The position numbers and the translations under genes are program-made. 64,000 nt of DNA from Amycolatopsis rubida (GTDB lineage Bacteria > Actinomycetota > Actinomycetes > Mycobacteriales > Pseudonocardiaceae): positions 558,001 to 622,000 of the forward strand of contig NZ_FOWC01000002.1 of assembly GCF_900115345.1 (NCBI RefSeq). The letters are read 5' to 3'. Below are positions 17,070-25,557 of this stretch, piece after piece. Position 1 is the stretch's first letter. Every line of letters starts with the position of its first letter. Below the pieces are notes generated by a model. It made no database searches. It had not been told where the DNA came from and worked only from the letters and a program-made list of their open reading frames with translations.

Positions 17070-18712
17070 CCTCGTGCCCCGCTCAGCATCGTGGGCTCCG
17101 GCGGCCCGGTTACGTCCCGGCGCAGTGCGGCTTTGTCGACTTTGCCGGTGCCGGTCAGCGGAAGCGCGTCGAGGACGACGAGATGCTCGGGGAACTTGTA
17201 CCGGGCAAGTCCTTGGCCGTCCAGGAATTTCCGGACCTCGCGCAGTCCCGGCCGCTCGGCACCGGCGGCAGGCACCACGCAGAGGCAGACCGTTTCCCCG
17301 TGGACCGCGTGCGGCATGGCGACCCCGGCCGCTTGTGCGATCGAGGGATGCCGCAGCACCATCGCTTCCAGTTCCTCGGCGGAGATCTTCTCGCCGCCGC
17401 GATTGATCACGTCCCGAAGCCGTCCGAGAATCGCCAGGTTGCCGCCGGGATCGACGCGGACGAGGTCGCCGGTGCGGTAGAAGCCGTCCGGCGTGAACGC
17501 TTCCGCGGTCGCTTCGGGATTCGCGTAGTACCCGGCGACGGTGTAGGGCCCGCGAGTGAGCAGTTCCCCTTCCTCGCCGGGCTCGACGTCCGAACCGTCG
17601 GCGGCGACCACCCTGATCTCGTCCTCGGGCAGCAACGGCCTGCCCTGGGTGTCGCGGATGACCTCGTCCGGGTCGTCCAGGCGGGTGTAGCAGAGCAGTC
17701 CCTCACTCATCCCGTAGCACTGCTGGACGGTGCCGCCGAGCGCGGTGCGGAGTTCGTCGGCAGTCCCTGGCGCGAGCCGGGAACCGCCGACCAGCAGCAC
17801 GCGGAGAGACGACAGATCGCGGCTGGTCCGCTTCGCTTCGGCACTCCAGCGCAGCGCGACCGAGGGCACCAGCGTGCTGTGCGTGACCCGCTCTCGTTCG
17901 ATGATTTCGAAAGCGCCCGAAGGAGATTCGGGCGAGCTCAGCACCACGGTCGCCCCGACGGACAACGCGCCGAGAATGCCAGGGCAGTTCATGACGAAGC
18001 CGTGCTCGGCGGGCATCACGACCAGGTTCACCGCGTCCCGGGTCATCGCGTTCACGGTGATCGCGTGCCGGATCATGCAGCCGTAGCCCTCGTGCGTCCG
18101 CGCGATCGCCTTGGGCAGGCCGGTGGTACCGCCGGAAAGCAGGAACACCGCCGGGTCGGACGGGGCCGCCGCGGGCTTCCACTCGCTCGGCGTCTCGCCG
18201 CCGGGTTCGCACAGCAGCGCGAGATCCACCTCGTCGCCGGTGGTCTCCCCGCCGCGCACGAGCAGGTTTTTCAGCCCCGCATGGCGTTCTCGCAGCCGCC
18301 GGGCGACGGTCAGCGCTTCCGTGCGCCGTCCGGTCGCGTCCACCGCCAGCAGCACCGGCTCGGTCACGGCGACTACGTGGTCCAGTTCGTGTTCCCGGAA
18401 GGCAGGCAGGATCAACACCGGGGCGGCGCCGAGTTCCAGCGCCGCCAGCACGAGCACGACGTACTCGGCGCAGTTGGTCAGCGCGACCGCGATCCGATCG
18501 CCAGGACGCACGCCCAACCCGGCGAGCCGGTCTCGTGCCACGCCCACCGCGTCGCCGAGTTCCGCGTAGCCGATGCGGCGCGTACCGTCGACCACGGCAC
18601 ACCGGCCCGCCGCTTCGGCGAACTGCCGGCGGATCGGCGTCACCACGAGTTCGTCGTTCCACAGCCCGGATTCCCGGTACCGCCGGGCGCGTTCTCCGGT
18701 CACCCCGGTCAT
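17066..18712 (-). CDS. Aryl-acid AMP ligase (EntE/DhbE-like), probable picolinate activation
   Basis: 548 residues from ATG 18712. Stand-alone adenylating enzyme with LLSGGTTGLPKAIARTHE (core A3), YGMSEGLLCYTRLDDP, RTGDLVRVDPGG and INRGGEKISAEELE, and the A10 lysine in LTGTGKVDKAALRR. This is the salicylate/dihydroxybenzoate-type ligase group. The DhbE Asn235 that holds the 2-hydroxyl is replaced: HNYPLSSPG in DhbE aligns with HGFVMNCPG here (Gly238, Cys243), so an aromatic acid without a 2-hydroxyl, such as picolinate, is plausible. It should load the ACP encoded just upstream, with which it overlaps (ATGA). Confidence 0.88.
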   Translation of the reverse strand: MTGVTGERARRYRESGLWNDELVVTPIRRQFAEAAGRCAVVDGTRRIGYAELGDAVGVARDRLAGLGVRPGDRIAVALTNCAEYVVLVLAALELGAAPVLILPAFREHELDHVVAVTEPVLLAVDATGRRTEALTVARRLRERHAGLKNLLVRGGETTGDEVDLALLCEPGGETPSEWKPAAAPSDPAVFLLSGGTTGLPKAIARTHEGYGCMIRHAITVNAMTRDAVNLVVMPAEHGFVMNCPGILGALSVGATVVLSSPESPSGAFEIIERERVTHSTLVPSVALRWSAEAKRTSRDLSSLRVLLVGGSRLAPGTADELRTALGGTVQQCYGMSEGLLCYTRLDDPDEVIRDTQGRPLLPEDEIRVVAADGSDVEPGEEGELLTRGPYTVAGYYANPEATAEAFTPDGFYRTGDLVRVDPGGNLAILGRLRDVINRGGEKISAEELEAMVLRHPSIAQAAGVAMPHAVHGETVCLCVVPAAGAERPGLREVRKFLDGQGLARYKFPEHLVVLDALPLTGTGKVDKAALRRDVTGPPEPTMLSGARG

Positions 18713-18966
18713 CGGGACACCGCCGCACCGGCCAGTTCGGCGAGCTGGCCGAGGGTGTAGTCCTCGGTGTCCCACAGGTTCACCGCGAGCCCGAACCGGG
18801 CGGTGAGCTCCAGTTGCAGGTCGGTCGTCTCGACCGAGCTGAGCGCGAGGTCCGCGCGGAGCCGGGTCGAGGAGTCGGCCTCGGCCAGGGTTTCGGCGTC
18901 GAGACCGATTTCGGTCAGCAGGTCGAAGATCTCTTCCGCGGCCGGGGCCGGGTGCGAGGATGGCAC
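18709..18966 (-). CDS. Free acyl carrier protein
   Basis: 85 residues with a single carrier domain. The phosphopantetheine serine is most likely Ser44 in DLALSSVETTDL, followed by the recognition helix. Small, acidic and stand-alone, it lies directly before the AMP ligase with overlapping stop and start, so it is the likely acceptor of the activated starter acid. The gap to the StrR-like gene upstream is about 100 bp. Confidence 0.9.
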   Translation of the reverse strand: MPSSHPAPAAEEIFDLLTEIGLDAETLAEADSSTRLRADLALSSVETTDLQLELTARFGLAVNLWDTEDYTLGQLAELAGAAVSR

Positions 18967-19066
18967 AGCTCTCCATACCTTTCACGGTTTGGTCCCGCGT
19001 CCGGGCGCGCGGGAGTTCGGAACGGGCCGTCCGGGGCCTGCCGGACGCCGGGGCACAGCCAGGAAT

Positions 19067-20014
19067 TCAGTGCGGATCCGGCAGCGCCGCGCGGATCTGC
19101 TCGGCGAGCCCGGACAGGTCCCGCGCGTAGGCCTCGGCCATCGCGGCCACCGCGGGCAGGCAGTGCGGCGGCACCGCGCCGAGGATGTCCGACCGGCGGC
19201 CGAGCGCCTGTCCGGTCAGGTTGAGCAGGTGCAGCAGCACTCGTCCGGGCTCGCTCGAACGCAGCGCCGGGTCCGTGCGGAGCTGGCGCAGCAGCAGCGC
19301 CGCGTCCACCCGCGGCGGGGCTTCCGGCACCGTCTCGGCGCGCGAACGCCGCTGGTCCGGCACCGGATCCTGACCGGAATCCAGCCGCCGCCGCACGTCG
19401 TGCGCGGTGCCGAGCGAGATCCCGGCGCGGCGGGCGACCTCGCGCAGGGACAGGCCGGGCTCCTCGGCCAGCAGCGCGCCGGCCTGGCGGCGTCCCTGCG
19501 CCGCCGACAACGGGCGCGCCCGTCCGTCGCGGCCGATCCGCGCGGTGTTCGACTCCGGAATTTCCGAGGTCGAACGCCGCAGCGCACCCACCGTTTTGTC
19601 CGAGAGCCCGGCCAGATCCGCCACCACGTGGTCCGACCAGCCCGGGAATTCCCGCACAATCCGCACCGCCGCGGCCCGCCTGCTCTCCAGCGACAGCGGA
19701 AGGCCGTGCGCGATGTTCGACCGCACCGCGTAGAGGAAGCACTCGGCTTCGGTGCCTTCACACAGCACCGCGCGGATCCGCTCGTCCTCGCGCAGCACCG
19801 CCGCCCGCACGCGGTGTTCGCCGTCGACCACGCGCAACGTGTCGCGCTGCACGACGATCGGCGGCAGCACCTCGGGATCGCGGCCGGTCAGCATCCGGAC
19901 GTGTTCGGCGACCGGGCCGTCCACCCGCGGCGAACCGCCGAGCACGAGATTCCGCACCGGCAGCGAAACCGGGGCGCCGGACAGCACCGCGCCGGGTGTC
20001 GCGAAGCCGATCAC
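19067..20014 (-). CDS. StrR/NovG-family pathway activator (ParB-like)
   Basis: 315 residues from GTG 20014, which overlaps the aminotransferase stop (GTGA); a longer frame upstream lies within that gene and is rejected. The ParB-like nuclease-fold motif DGEHRVRAA is at about 64-72, followed by the StrR-family hallmark AVRSNIAHGLPLSLESRR and a helix-turn-helix (VVADLAGLSDKTVGALRR). A second HTH-like segment (LREVARRAGISLGTAHDV) follows. StrR, NovG and Bbr are pathway-specific activators of antibiotic clusters, so this is the probable switch for the operon that contains it. Confidence 0.9.
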   Translation of the reverse strand: MIGFATPGAVLSGAPVSLPVRNLVLGGSPRVDGPVAEHVRMLTGRDPEVLPPIVVQRDTLRVVDGEHRVRAAVLREDERIRAVLCEGTEAECFLYAVRSNIAHGLPLSLESRRAAAVRIVREFPGWSDHVVADLAGLSDKTVGALRRSTSEIPESNTARIGRDGRARPLSAAQGRRQAGALLAEEPGLSLREVARRAGISLGTAHDVRRRLDSGQDPVPDQRRSRAETVPEAPPRVDAALLLRQLRTDPALRSSEPGRVLLHLLNLTGQALGRRSDILGAVPPHCLPAVAAMAEAYARDLSGLAEQIRAALPDPH

Positions 20015-21288
20015 GAGCCGCTCGCCCGCGCCCCGGCCGCCAGCAGCATCGCCGGCGCAGGCCCGTTGAGGTCGGCGAGCACCCGGTCCAGCGTGTCGAC
20101 CAGATAGTCGACCTGCGCCAGGCGCAGCCCCGGATGGCATGGCAGGTTGATCAGCGAGCTGAACCACAATCGTTCCGCCACCGGGCATTCGCCCGGCCCG
20201 TGCCCGCGGTGGCGCCATTCCGGGAGCAAATGCTGCGGGAAATAGCGGAGCTGGATCTCCACGCCGCCGCGGTCGAGCGCCAGCACCATTTCCTCGCGCA
20301 GTTCGGCGGTTTCCGCGAAGCAGGTGTACAGGTGGTAGGCGTGTGTGCTGCCCGCCGGGGCGGATTGCGGCGTGACAAAGGAATATCCGTCGATCACCTC
20401 GTCCAGCCGCGAAGCGATCGCACTGCGCAGCGCGGCCAATTCCGGCAACCGCGCGAGCTGCACCACCCCGACCGCGGCGGCGGCCTCGGACAGGGTCGCG
20501 TTCGTGCCGCTGCGGCGGACCCGGTGCACCGTGTCGCGGTATACGCCTTCGGAGTACTTCATCCACGGCAGCAGCAGTGGTTCGTCCTCGCCGGGCAGCG
20601 CCGAGGTGCTGAGGTGGCCGTCGTAATCGTTGCCGCGCAGCCGCTGCAGCCGGTGCGCCCAGACCTCGCTGTCGCAGGTGATCATCCCGCCCTCGCCGAG
20701 GGTGGTGATGTTCTTGGAGTTCTGGAAGCTGAAGCAGCCGAGGTCGGCCAGCCCGCCCGGCACTCGCCCGCGATAGCCGGCGCCGAGCGCGTGCGCGCAG
20801 TCCTCTACGACGAGCACCCCGTGCGCGCGGGCGATCCGCATGATCGCGTCCATGTCCGCGGGACAGCCGCCGTAGTGCACCAGCAGCAAAGCCTTGGTGC
20901 GCGGGGTGATCAGTGCCTCGAACGAGGCCGGGTCGACGGTGAGCGAACCCGGGTCGACGTCGCAGAACCGGACTCGCACGCGGTGGTCGAGCAGCGGCTG
21001 GACGGTGGCCTGGTAGGTCTGCGGGGTCGCGATGACCTCGTCGCCCGGCTCAAGATCGAGCATCTCGACCGCGAGCTGCACCGCGACCGTGCCGCTGGTG
21101 ACCGAGACCGCGTGCCGGGCCCCGACCATCGCGGCGAACTGCCGCTCGAACCGCCCGCGGTGCTCGCCCATGGACAAGGTGGACTCGCTGGTGACCAGCT
21201 CGACGAGCGCGTCAGCCTCGGGCGAGGCCAGCACGCTGCCGCGCAGAGGACAGGGCACAATAAATTTCCTGGACACGGCCGAACACAT
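20011..21288 (-). CDS. DegT/DnrJ/EryC1/StrS-family aminotransferase, probable lysine 2-aminotransferase
   Basis: 425 residues, fold type I PLP enzyme. PLP lysine K192 in FSFQNSKNITTLGEGG and the pyridine-nitrogen Asp163 in VVEDCAHALG are present. Family members aminate keto-sugars or inososes, but the lysine 2-aminotransferases that feed picolinate pathways (NikC, VisA) belong here too. Beside the NikD-like oxidase, that is the most economical role: removing the alpha-amino group of lysine to give piperideine-2-carboxylate. It is the first gene of the operon; the start (ATG 21288) could lie some residues further in. Confidence 0.8.
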   Translation of the reverse strand: MCSAVSRKFIVPCPLRGSVLASPEADALVELVTSESTLSMGEHRGRFERQFAAMVGARHAVSVTSGTVAVQLAVEMLDLEPGDEVIATPQTYQATVQPLLDHRVRVRFCDVDPGSLTVDPASFEALITPRTKALLLVHYGGCPADMDAIMRIARAHGVLVVEDCAHALGAGYRGRVPGGLADLGCFSFQNSKNITTLGEGGMITCDSEVWAHRLQRLRGNDYDGHLSTSALPGEDEPLLLPWMKYSEGVYRDTVHRVRRSGTNATLSEAAAAVGVVQLARLPELAALRSAIASRLDEVIDGYSFVTPQSAPAGSTHAYHLYTCFAETAELREEMVLALDRGGVEIQLRYFPQHLLPEWRHRGHGPGECPVAERLWFSSLINLPCHPGLRLAQVDYLVDTLDRVLADLNGPAPAMLLAAGARASGS

Positions 21289-21568
21289 CTCCCCAGTTCA
21301 GGTCGAATGCCATCCGCCTCATTCAAGCATCGCGGACGAACCCGCTGGAAGGGTTTTCTCCCGACCGGGAATGTCAACCGGGTAAAGCAGCTTTACCGAC
21401 CCAAGTTCCTTGCGCGGCACGAACCAGCCTGCTATCGCCTGGTGAATTGGTCACCGCACCCGTGCGCTGAATGTACATTGTGGACAGACGATTTTGGCAA
21501 GGTCGAACAATAGCAATCGTCCCCCCGTTTCCAGCTTCCTCCTTTCAGGTGACGAAACAGCGGTCAAC
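21289..21568. promoter_or_regulatory. Leader/promoter region of the biosynthetic operon
   Basis: 280 bp without a gene, less GC-rich than its flanks, upstream of the first operon gene. It contains a StrR-consensus half-site, GGTCGAAC at 21501-21508, but I find no well-spaced inverted partner. GTACATTGTGGAC at 21473-21485 is one base off the recurrent 13-bp palindrome described in the findings. Promoter function is inferred from position. Confidence 0.45.
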
Positions 21569-22975
21569 TCATCCCTGAGCGTTGCCCCCGGGGCTGTCCC
21601 GCAGCAGCCAGCCGCCCGTGAGACCGCTCACTGCCGCGAGCACGCCGCACAGCAGCAACACCAGCAACACCCCGTGCGTCGCCCCGGCGCTCCCCTCGCC
21701 GCGGGTCGCGTAGACCGCGCCGGACACCGCGATCCCGAGCGCCAGCCCGAGCTGCCGGGAGCTGTTCGCGGCCGCGCCCGCGGTGCCGCCGTACTCCGCG
21801 GGGACCGAGGCGATCGCCACCGCGGGGAAGACCGGGGACACGATGCCCGCACCGATTCCGGTCAGGACCAACGCCGGCAGCAGGGCGATCCAGGTCGGGC
21901 TGAGCAGCACCGCGACCCCGGTCAGGCAGCCGAAGCCGAGCAACATCGTCGCGCCGCCCAGCACCCGGCCCGGCGACTTGGCGTGCAACCGTCCGCTGAT
22001 CAGCGCCGACACCGCGACGAACACCACCACCTGCAGCGCCAGCACCGCCGACGTCGCCGCCGAACTCAGGCCGGTCACGTTCTGCAACCACAGCGAAATC
22101 ACCGGCAGCGCGCCGAATCCGGCGAAGTAGTAGCTGAACGCGACGAGCACTACGCCGAGGAACCGGCGCGTCGCGAACAGGCCGGTCGGCACCATGGGCG
22201 CGGCGCTGCGCCGCTCCACTACCACGAACGCTCCGATGGCAACCGCCGTGACCAGGTACCCGATCACCGCACCGGCCGACGACCATCCGCGATCGCCGCC
22301 GGTGATGACGGAATAGGTGAGGCCCGTCGCGGCGAGCGAGAACGTGCCGATGCCCGGGTAGTCGACGCTGCGGCCGCGCACTCGCGGCCCCTCCTTCAAC
22401 GACGTCGCCGCCATGATGATCGCGACCGCGCAGAGGGGCAGGGAGACAAAGAAAATCCAGCGCCAGCCGAGCAACTGCGCGAGCACGCCGCCGGAGAAGG
22501 TGCCCACCGCGCTGGCCACTCCGGCGACCGTTCCCCAGACCGCGAACGCCCGGGCCCGGTGCCGGCCCTCGTAGGTCAACCCGACCAGCGGCAGGATCGT
22601 CGCGAACATCGCCGCGCCCGCGACGCCCTGCACGACCCGCGCGGCGATCAGCTCGCCGGGCGTTCCGGCCAGCCCGCAGGCCAGCGTCGCGAAGGAGAAC
22701 AGAACCAGTCCGGCGAGGTAGACGCGCTTGCGGCCGAGCAGGTCGCTCAGCGAGCCGAAGCCCAGCAGCAATCCGGCCAGCGCTACCGTGAAGACGTCCA
22801 CGATCCACTGCAGCTGGCCGTACCCCGCGCCGAGCTCGGCCCCGATCGCGGGCAGCGCGACGGTGACGATGCTGGTGTAGATCAGCAGCAGGAACGTGCC
22901 GACGCACGCGGCGATCAACGGAACCCAGGACGGCGCGGCCACCGCGGGTTCGGCGCGACTCGTCAAGTGAGGCAT
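21569..22975 (-). CDS. MFS drug transporter, DHA2 (14-TM) type
   Basis: 468 residues with about fourteen membrane helices and the EmrB/QacA signatures: LGFGSLSDLLGRKRVYLAG (motif A) and a central GVASAVGTFSGGVLAQLLGWRWIF (motif C region). It is a proton-driven exporter for small organic molecules. It ends 280 bp before the aminotransferase start on the same strand, and may export the cluster product or give self-protection. A palindrome overlaps its start codon, and a CGNR-type regulator is divergent from it, a common regulator-pump arrangement. Confidence 0.9.
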   Translation of the reverse strand: MPHLTSRAEPAVAAPSWVPLIAACVGTFLLLIYTSIVTVALPAIGAELGAGYGQLQWIVDVFTVALAGLLLGFGSLSDLLGRKRVYLAGLVLFSFATLACGLAGTPGELIAARVVQGVAGAAMFATILPLVGLTYEGRHRARAFAVWGTVAGVASAVGTFSGGVLAQLLGWRWIFFVSLPLCAVAIIMAATSLKEGPRVRGRSVDYPGIGTFSLAATGLTYSVITGGDRGWSSAGAVIGYLVTAVAIGAFVVVERRSAAPMVPTGLFATRRFLGVVLVAFSYYFAGFGALPVISLWLQNVTGLSSAATSAVLALQVVVFVAVSALISGRLHAKSPGRVLGGATMLLGFGCLTGVAVLLSPTWIALLPALVLTGIGAGIVSPVFPAVAIASVPAEYGGTAGAAANSSRQLGLALGIAVSGAVYATRGEGSAGATHGVLLVLLLCGVLAAVSGLTGGWLLRDSPGGNAQG

Positions 22976-22984
22976 GCCTAAGAT
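22969..22984. promoter_or_regulatory. Palindrome over the exporter start, iron-box-like
   Basis: On the minus strand it reads CTTAGGCATGCCTCAC: a TTAGG half-site, then GCCTCAC, with AGGCATGCCT perfectly palindromic. It resembles Streptomyces iron boxes moderately (about 10 of 15 positions) and contains the exporter start codon. It lies between the exporter and the CGNR gene and could equally be that regulator's operator. Confidence 0.35.
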
Positions 22985-23001
22985 CGTGGTGTAATAGGCT
23001 T

Positions 23002-23535
23002 ATGACACATAACTCTTACTACCGGAGTTTCCTCAAGTTTGTGACCGGCCTCACCAACGATCGCCCGGCAGACCTCGCTGACCTGGTCGGACGCTGGGAC
23101 GAGCCGGAGATGGGCCCGGTCCCGCCCGCCGCCGACGAGGATTTTCCGCAGGTGTGCGCCTTCCTGGACCGGTGGGTCGAGGTCATCGACACGACCGGCG
23201 AAGCGGACCGGGTCCGGTTGCTGAACGCCCTGCTGGCCGAGGCCGCCGCCTACCCGCGAATCACCGAGCACGACGGGTACAGCTGGCATCTGCACTACCA
23301 GGACGACGGGATGCGCCTGCCCGCGGTGTTGCGCGCGGTGACATCCGTGGCCGCGGCGCAGTACCTGACCTCGACCAGCCTGCACCGCCTCGGCCGCTGC
23401 GCCGCGACGGAATGCCGCCGCGCGTTCGTCGACTTCACCCGCAGCGGGACGCAGCGGTACTGCACCCACGCCTGCGTCAACCGCGACGCGGTCCGGCGGC
23501 ACCGGGCGCGCCGGAAGGAAACCCTTTCGCCGTAA
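23002..23535 (+). CDS. CGNR zinc-finger transcriptional regulator
   Basis: 177 residues. The N-terminal part has the ABATE-type stress-sensing layout (FVTGLTNDRP, LLNALLAEAAAYP), and the C-terminus has the CGNR zinc finger with cysteines in RCAATECRRAFVDFTR and RYCTHACVNR followed by basic RRHRARRK. It is divergent from the exporter with a 26-bp gap, so local control of that pump is likely. A hairpin spans its stop codon. Confidence 0.88.
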   Translation: MTHNSYYRSFLKFVTGLTNDRPADLADLVGRWDEPEMGPVPPAADEDFPQVCAFLDRWVEVIDTTGEADRVRLLNALLAEAAAYPRITEHDGYSWHLHYQDDGMRLPAVLRAVTSVAAAQYLTSTSLHRLGRCAATECRRAFVDFTRSGTQRYCTHACVNRDAVRRHRARRKETLSP

Positions 23536-23542
23536 GGGTTTC
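23518..23542 (+). terminator. Hairpin across the CGNR gene stop codon
   Basis: GAAACCCTT (23518-23526) pairs exactly with AAGGGTTTC (23534-23542); the TAA stop is in the loop-proximal side, and a short T/C-rich run follows. It sits between convergent genes. The other 150 bases up to the asnB stop hold no gene. Confidence 0.6.
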
Positions 23543-23699
23543 TCTTCGCCAGCGCTGGTCCGGCCGCCGCCGGGGCGCCCAGCGGCCGGGCACGCAGCCA
23601 CGGCAACCGGGCGCCGTCGGGACGGTTCGGCGCCCGCGGCGCTGCCGCGGCCACGCCCGTGTCGCCCGCGCCGCAGTCCGGCGGCAGCGGTTTCCGGGT

Positions 23700-25529
23700 T
23701 CACAGCGCCAGGTCGTGGTCGGCGAGCCAGGAGTCCAGCTGCACCATGAACTCCAGCCCGGACCGGGACGGCCAGCCGTTCGCGGACCCGAGCCGGGCCG
23801 TCGCGGTGCCGTCGATCAGCGCGTGCACGGGTGTACCGGGAGAACTCGCGAGCCGGGCGAACTCGGCGCGCAGTGCCGCGTCGTATCCCGGGTCGTGCGT
23901 GATCGGGTACGCGCTCTTCTTCCGGTTCGCCACCGGTTCGGGGAGCAGGTGGCCTGCCGCCGCCCGCAGCAGGCTCTTTTCCTTGCCGTCGAAGAACTTC
24001 ATCCGCCACGGCACGTTGAACAGGTAGTCGACCAGCCGGTGGTCGCAGAACGGCACCCGCACCTCCAGGCCCACCGCCATGCTCATCCGGTCCTTCCGGT
24101 CCAGCAGCATCGGCACGAACCGGGTCACCGCGAGGTAGCCGACCTCGCGGATCCGCCGCGCCGCGGCGTCCTCGCCGGGTAGCACCGGCACCTCCGCCAG
24201 CGCCTCGGCGTACCGCTGGGCGCGGTAGCCCTCGACGTCCAGGTCCGCGAGCAGCCCGGGATCCAGCAGCCCGGACAGCGCCGGGAGCAGGTCGTACCCG
24301 GCGGCCACCCACGGGAAAGTGTCCGCGTCGCGCAGCTCCGGCACGTGGAACCACGGGTAGCCGCCGAACAGTTCGTCCGCGGCTTCCCCGGACAGCGCCA
24401 CCGTCGACCGTTCACGGACCGCGCGAAACAGCAGGTACAAGGAGGCGAACGCGTCGCCGAGCAGCGCCGCGGGCACGTCGTGCGCCCGCGGGACCACGGC
24501 CCGGGTCGAGGAAGCGGCGAGTTCGCCGAGCCCGAGCACCAGGTTCGTGTGCTCGGCCGCGACATGCCGCGCCATTTCCGCGGCGAACGGCGCGTCCGGC
24601 GATTCGTGCACCAGGCTGGCGGCGAAATCCCGTTCGTTGCCCGCGAAATCGACCGAAAACGACCGGACCGGGCCGGCGCCTTGAGCGGCGAGCGAGCGCG
24701 CCGCCAGCGCCGTCACCACACTGGAGTCGAGGCCGCCGGAAAGCAGGGTGCACAGCGGGACGTCGGCGACCAGCTGGCGTTCCACGATGTCCTCAAGCAA
24801 CGCGCGGACCGTCCGCACCGTGGTGTGCAGATCGTCGGGATGCTCGCGTGCCTCCAACGCCCAGTACCGCTGGATTCGCTTGCCCTCGCGGTCGAAGACC
24901 AGCAGGTGTCCCGGCCGCAGTTCCCGCAGGCCGCGGAAGATCGCGTGCTCCGGGGTTTTGACCCCGGCCAGCAACTCGCGCAGCCCGTCCCGGTCCACCA
25001 CCGGCGCCACGTCGGGATGCGCGAGGATCGCCTTGGCCTCCGAACCGAACAGCAGCCCGCGGCCGGCCGGGCAGTAGTAGAGCGGTTTGATCCCGAGCCG
25101 GTCGCGCACGAGCAGCAGTCGCTCGCTGCGGGCGTCCCAGATCGCGAACGCGAACATCCCGTTCAGCCGCCGTGCCATCGCCGTGCCCCACTGCAAGTAG
25201 GCGTGCAGCACCACTTCGGTGTCGCTGGCGGTCCGGAACCGGTGGCCGAGCGCGCTGAGTTCCGCGCGTAGTTCGCGGTAGTTGTACACCTCGCCGCTGT
25301 AGGTGATCGCCAGCACCGTGCGGCCGAGGTGCTCCAGCGTCATCGGCTGGCCGCCGCCCGCCGGGTCGATCACCGAAAGCCTGCGGTGGCCGAAGGCCAC
25401 GTGCTCGTCGAACCAGCAGCCGTGCGCGTCCGGACCCCGGCAGGCCATCGCCTCGGTCATGTCCTGGAGCACCTGTGGTTCCCGGCTGGGAAACCGTTCG
25501 AAATCCGCCCACCCCGCGATGCCGCACAT
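23700..25529 (-). CDS. asnB: Asparagine synthetase B-type amidotransferase
   Basis: 609 residues. Cys2 after Met (MCGIAGWADF) is the glutaminase nucleophile of the N-terminal class II domain. The synthetase domain carries the PP-loop SGGLDSS near residue 266 and the GEAADELFGGYPWF motif. It moves ammonia from glutamine onto an AMP-activated carboxylate. Such genes in clusters often form amides on secondary metabolites rather than asparagine. It follows the P450 by 28 bp and the exporter on the same strand, so a tailoring role is likely, but housekeeping asparagine synthesis is not excluded. Confidence 0.9.
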   Translation of the reverse strand: MCGIAGWADFERFPSREPQVLQDMTEAMACRGPDAHGCWFDEHVAFGHRRLSVIDPAGGGQPMTLEHLGRTVLAITYSGEVYNYRELRAELSALGHRFRTASDTEVVLHAYLQWGTAMARRLNGMFAFAIWDARSERLLLVRDRLGIKPLYYCPAGRGLLFGSEAKAILAHPDVAPVVDRDGLRELLAGVKTPEHAIFRGLRELRPGHLLVFDREGKRIQRYWALEAREHPDDLHTTVRTVRALLEDIVERQLVADVPLCTLLSGGLDSSVVTALAARSLAAQGAGPVRSFSVDFAGNERDFAASLVHESPDAPFAAEMARHVAAEHTNLVLGLGELAASSTRAVVPRAHDVPAALLGDAFASLYLLFRAVRERSTVALSGEAADELFGGYPWFHVPELRDADTFPWVAAGYDLLPALSGLLDPGLLADLDVEGYRAQRYAEALAEVPVLPGEDAAARRIREVGYLAVTRFVPMLLDRKDRMSMAVGLEVRVPFCDHRLVDYLFNVPWRMKFFDGKEKSLLRAAAGHLLPEPVANRKKSAYPITHDPGYDAALRAEFARLASSPGTPVHALIDGTATARLGSANGWPSRSGLEFMVQLDSWLADHDLAL

Positions 25530-25557
25530 CGGATCTTCGCCTCCTCTACGCCCGGGT

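Noticed and set aside
21501..21508. StrR-type operator at the operon promoter
   Set aside because: Only one half-site (GGTCGAAC) is clear; the second half matches poorly, so I do not call an operator.
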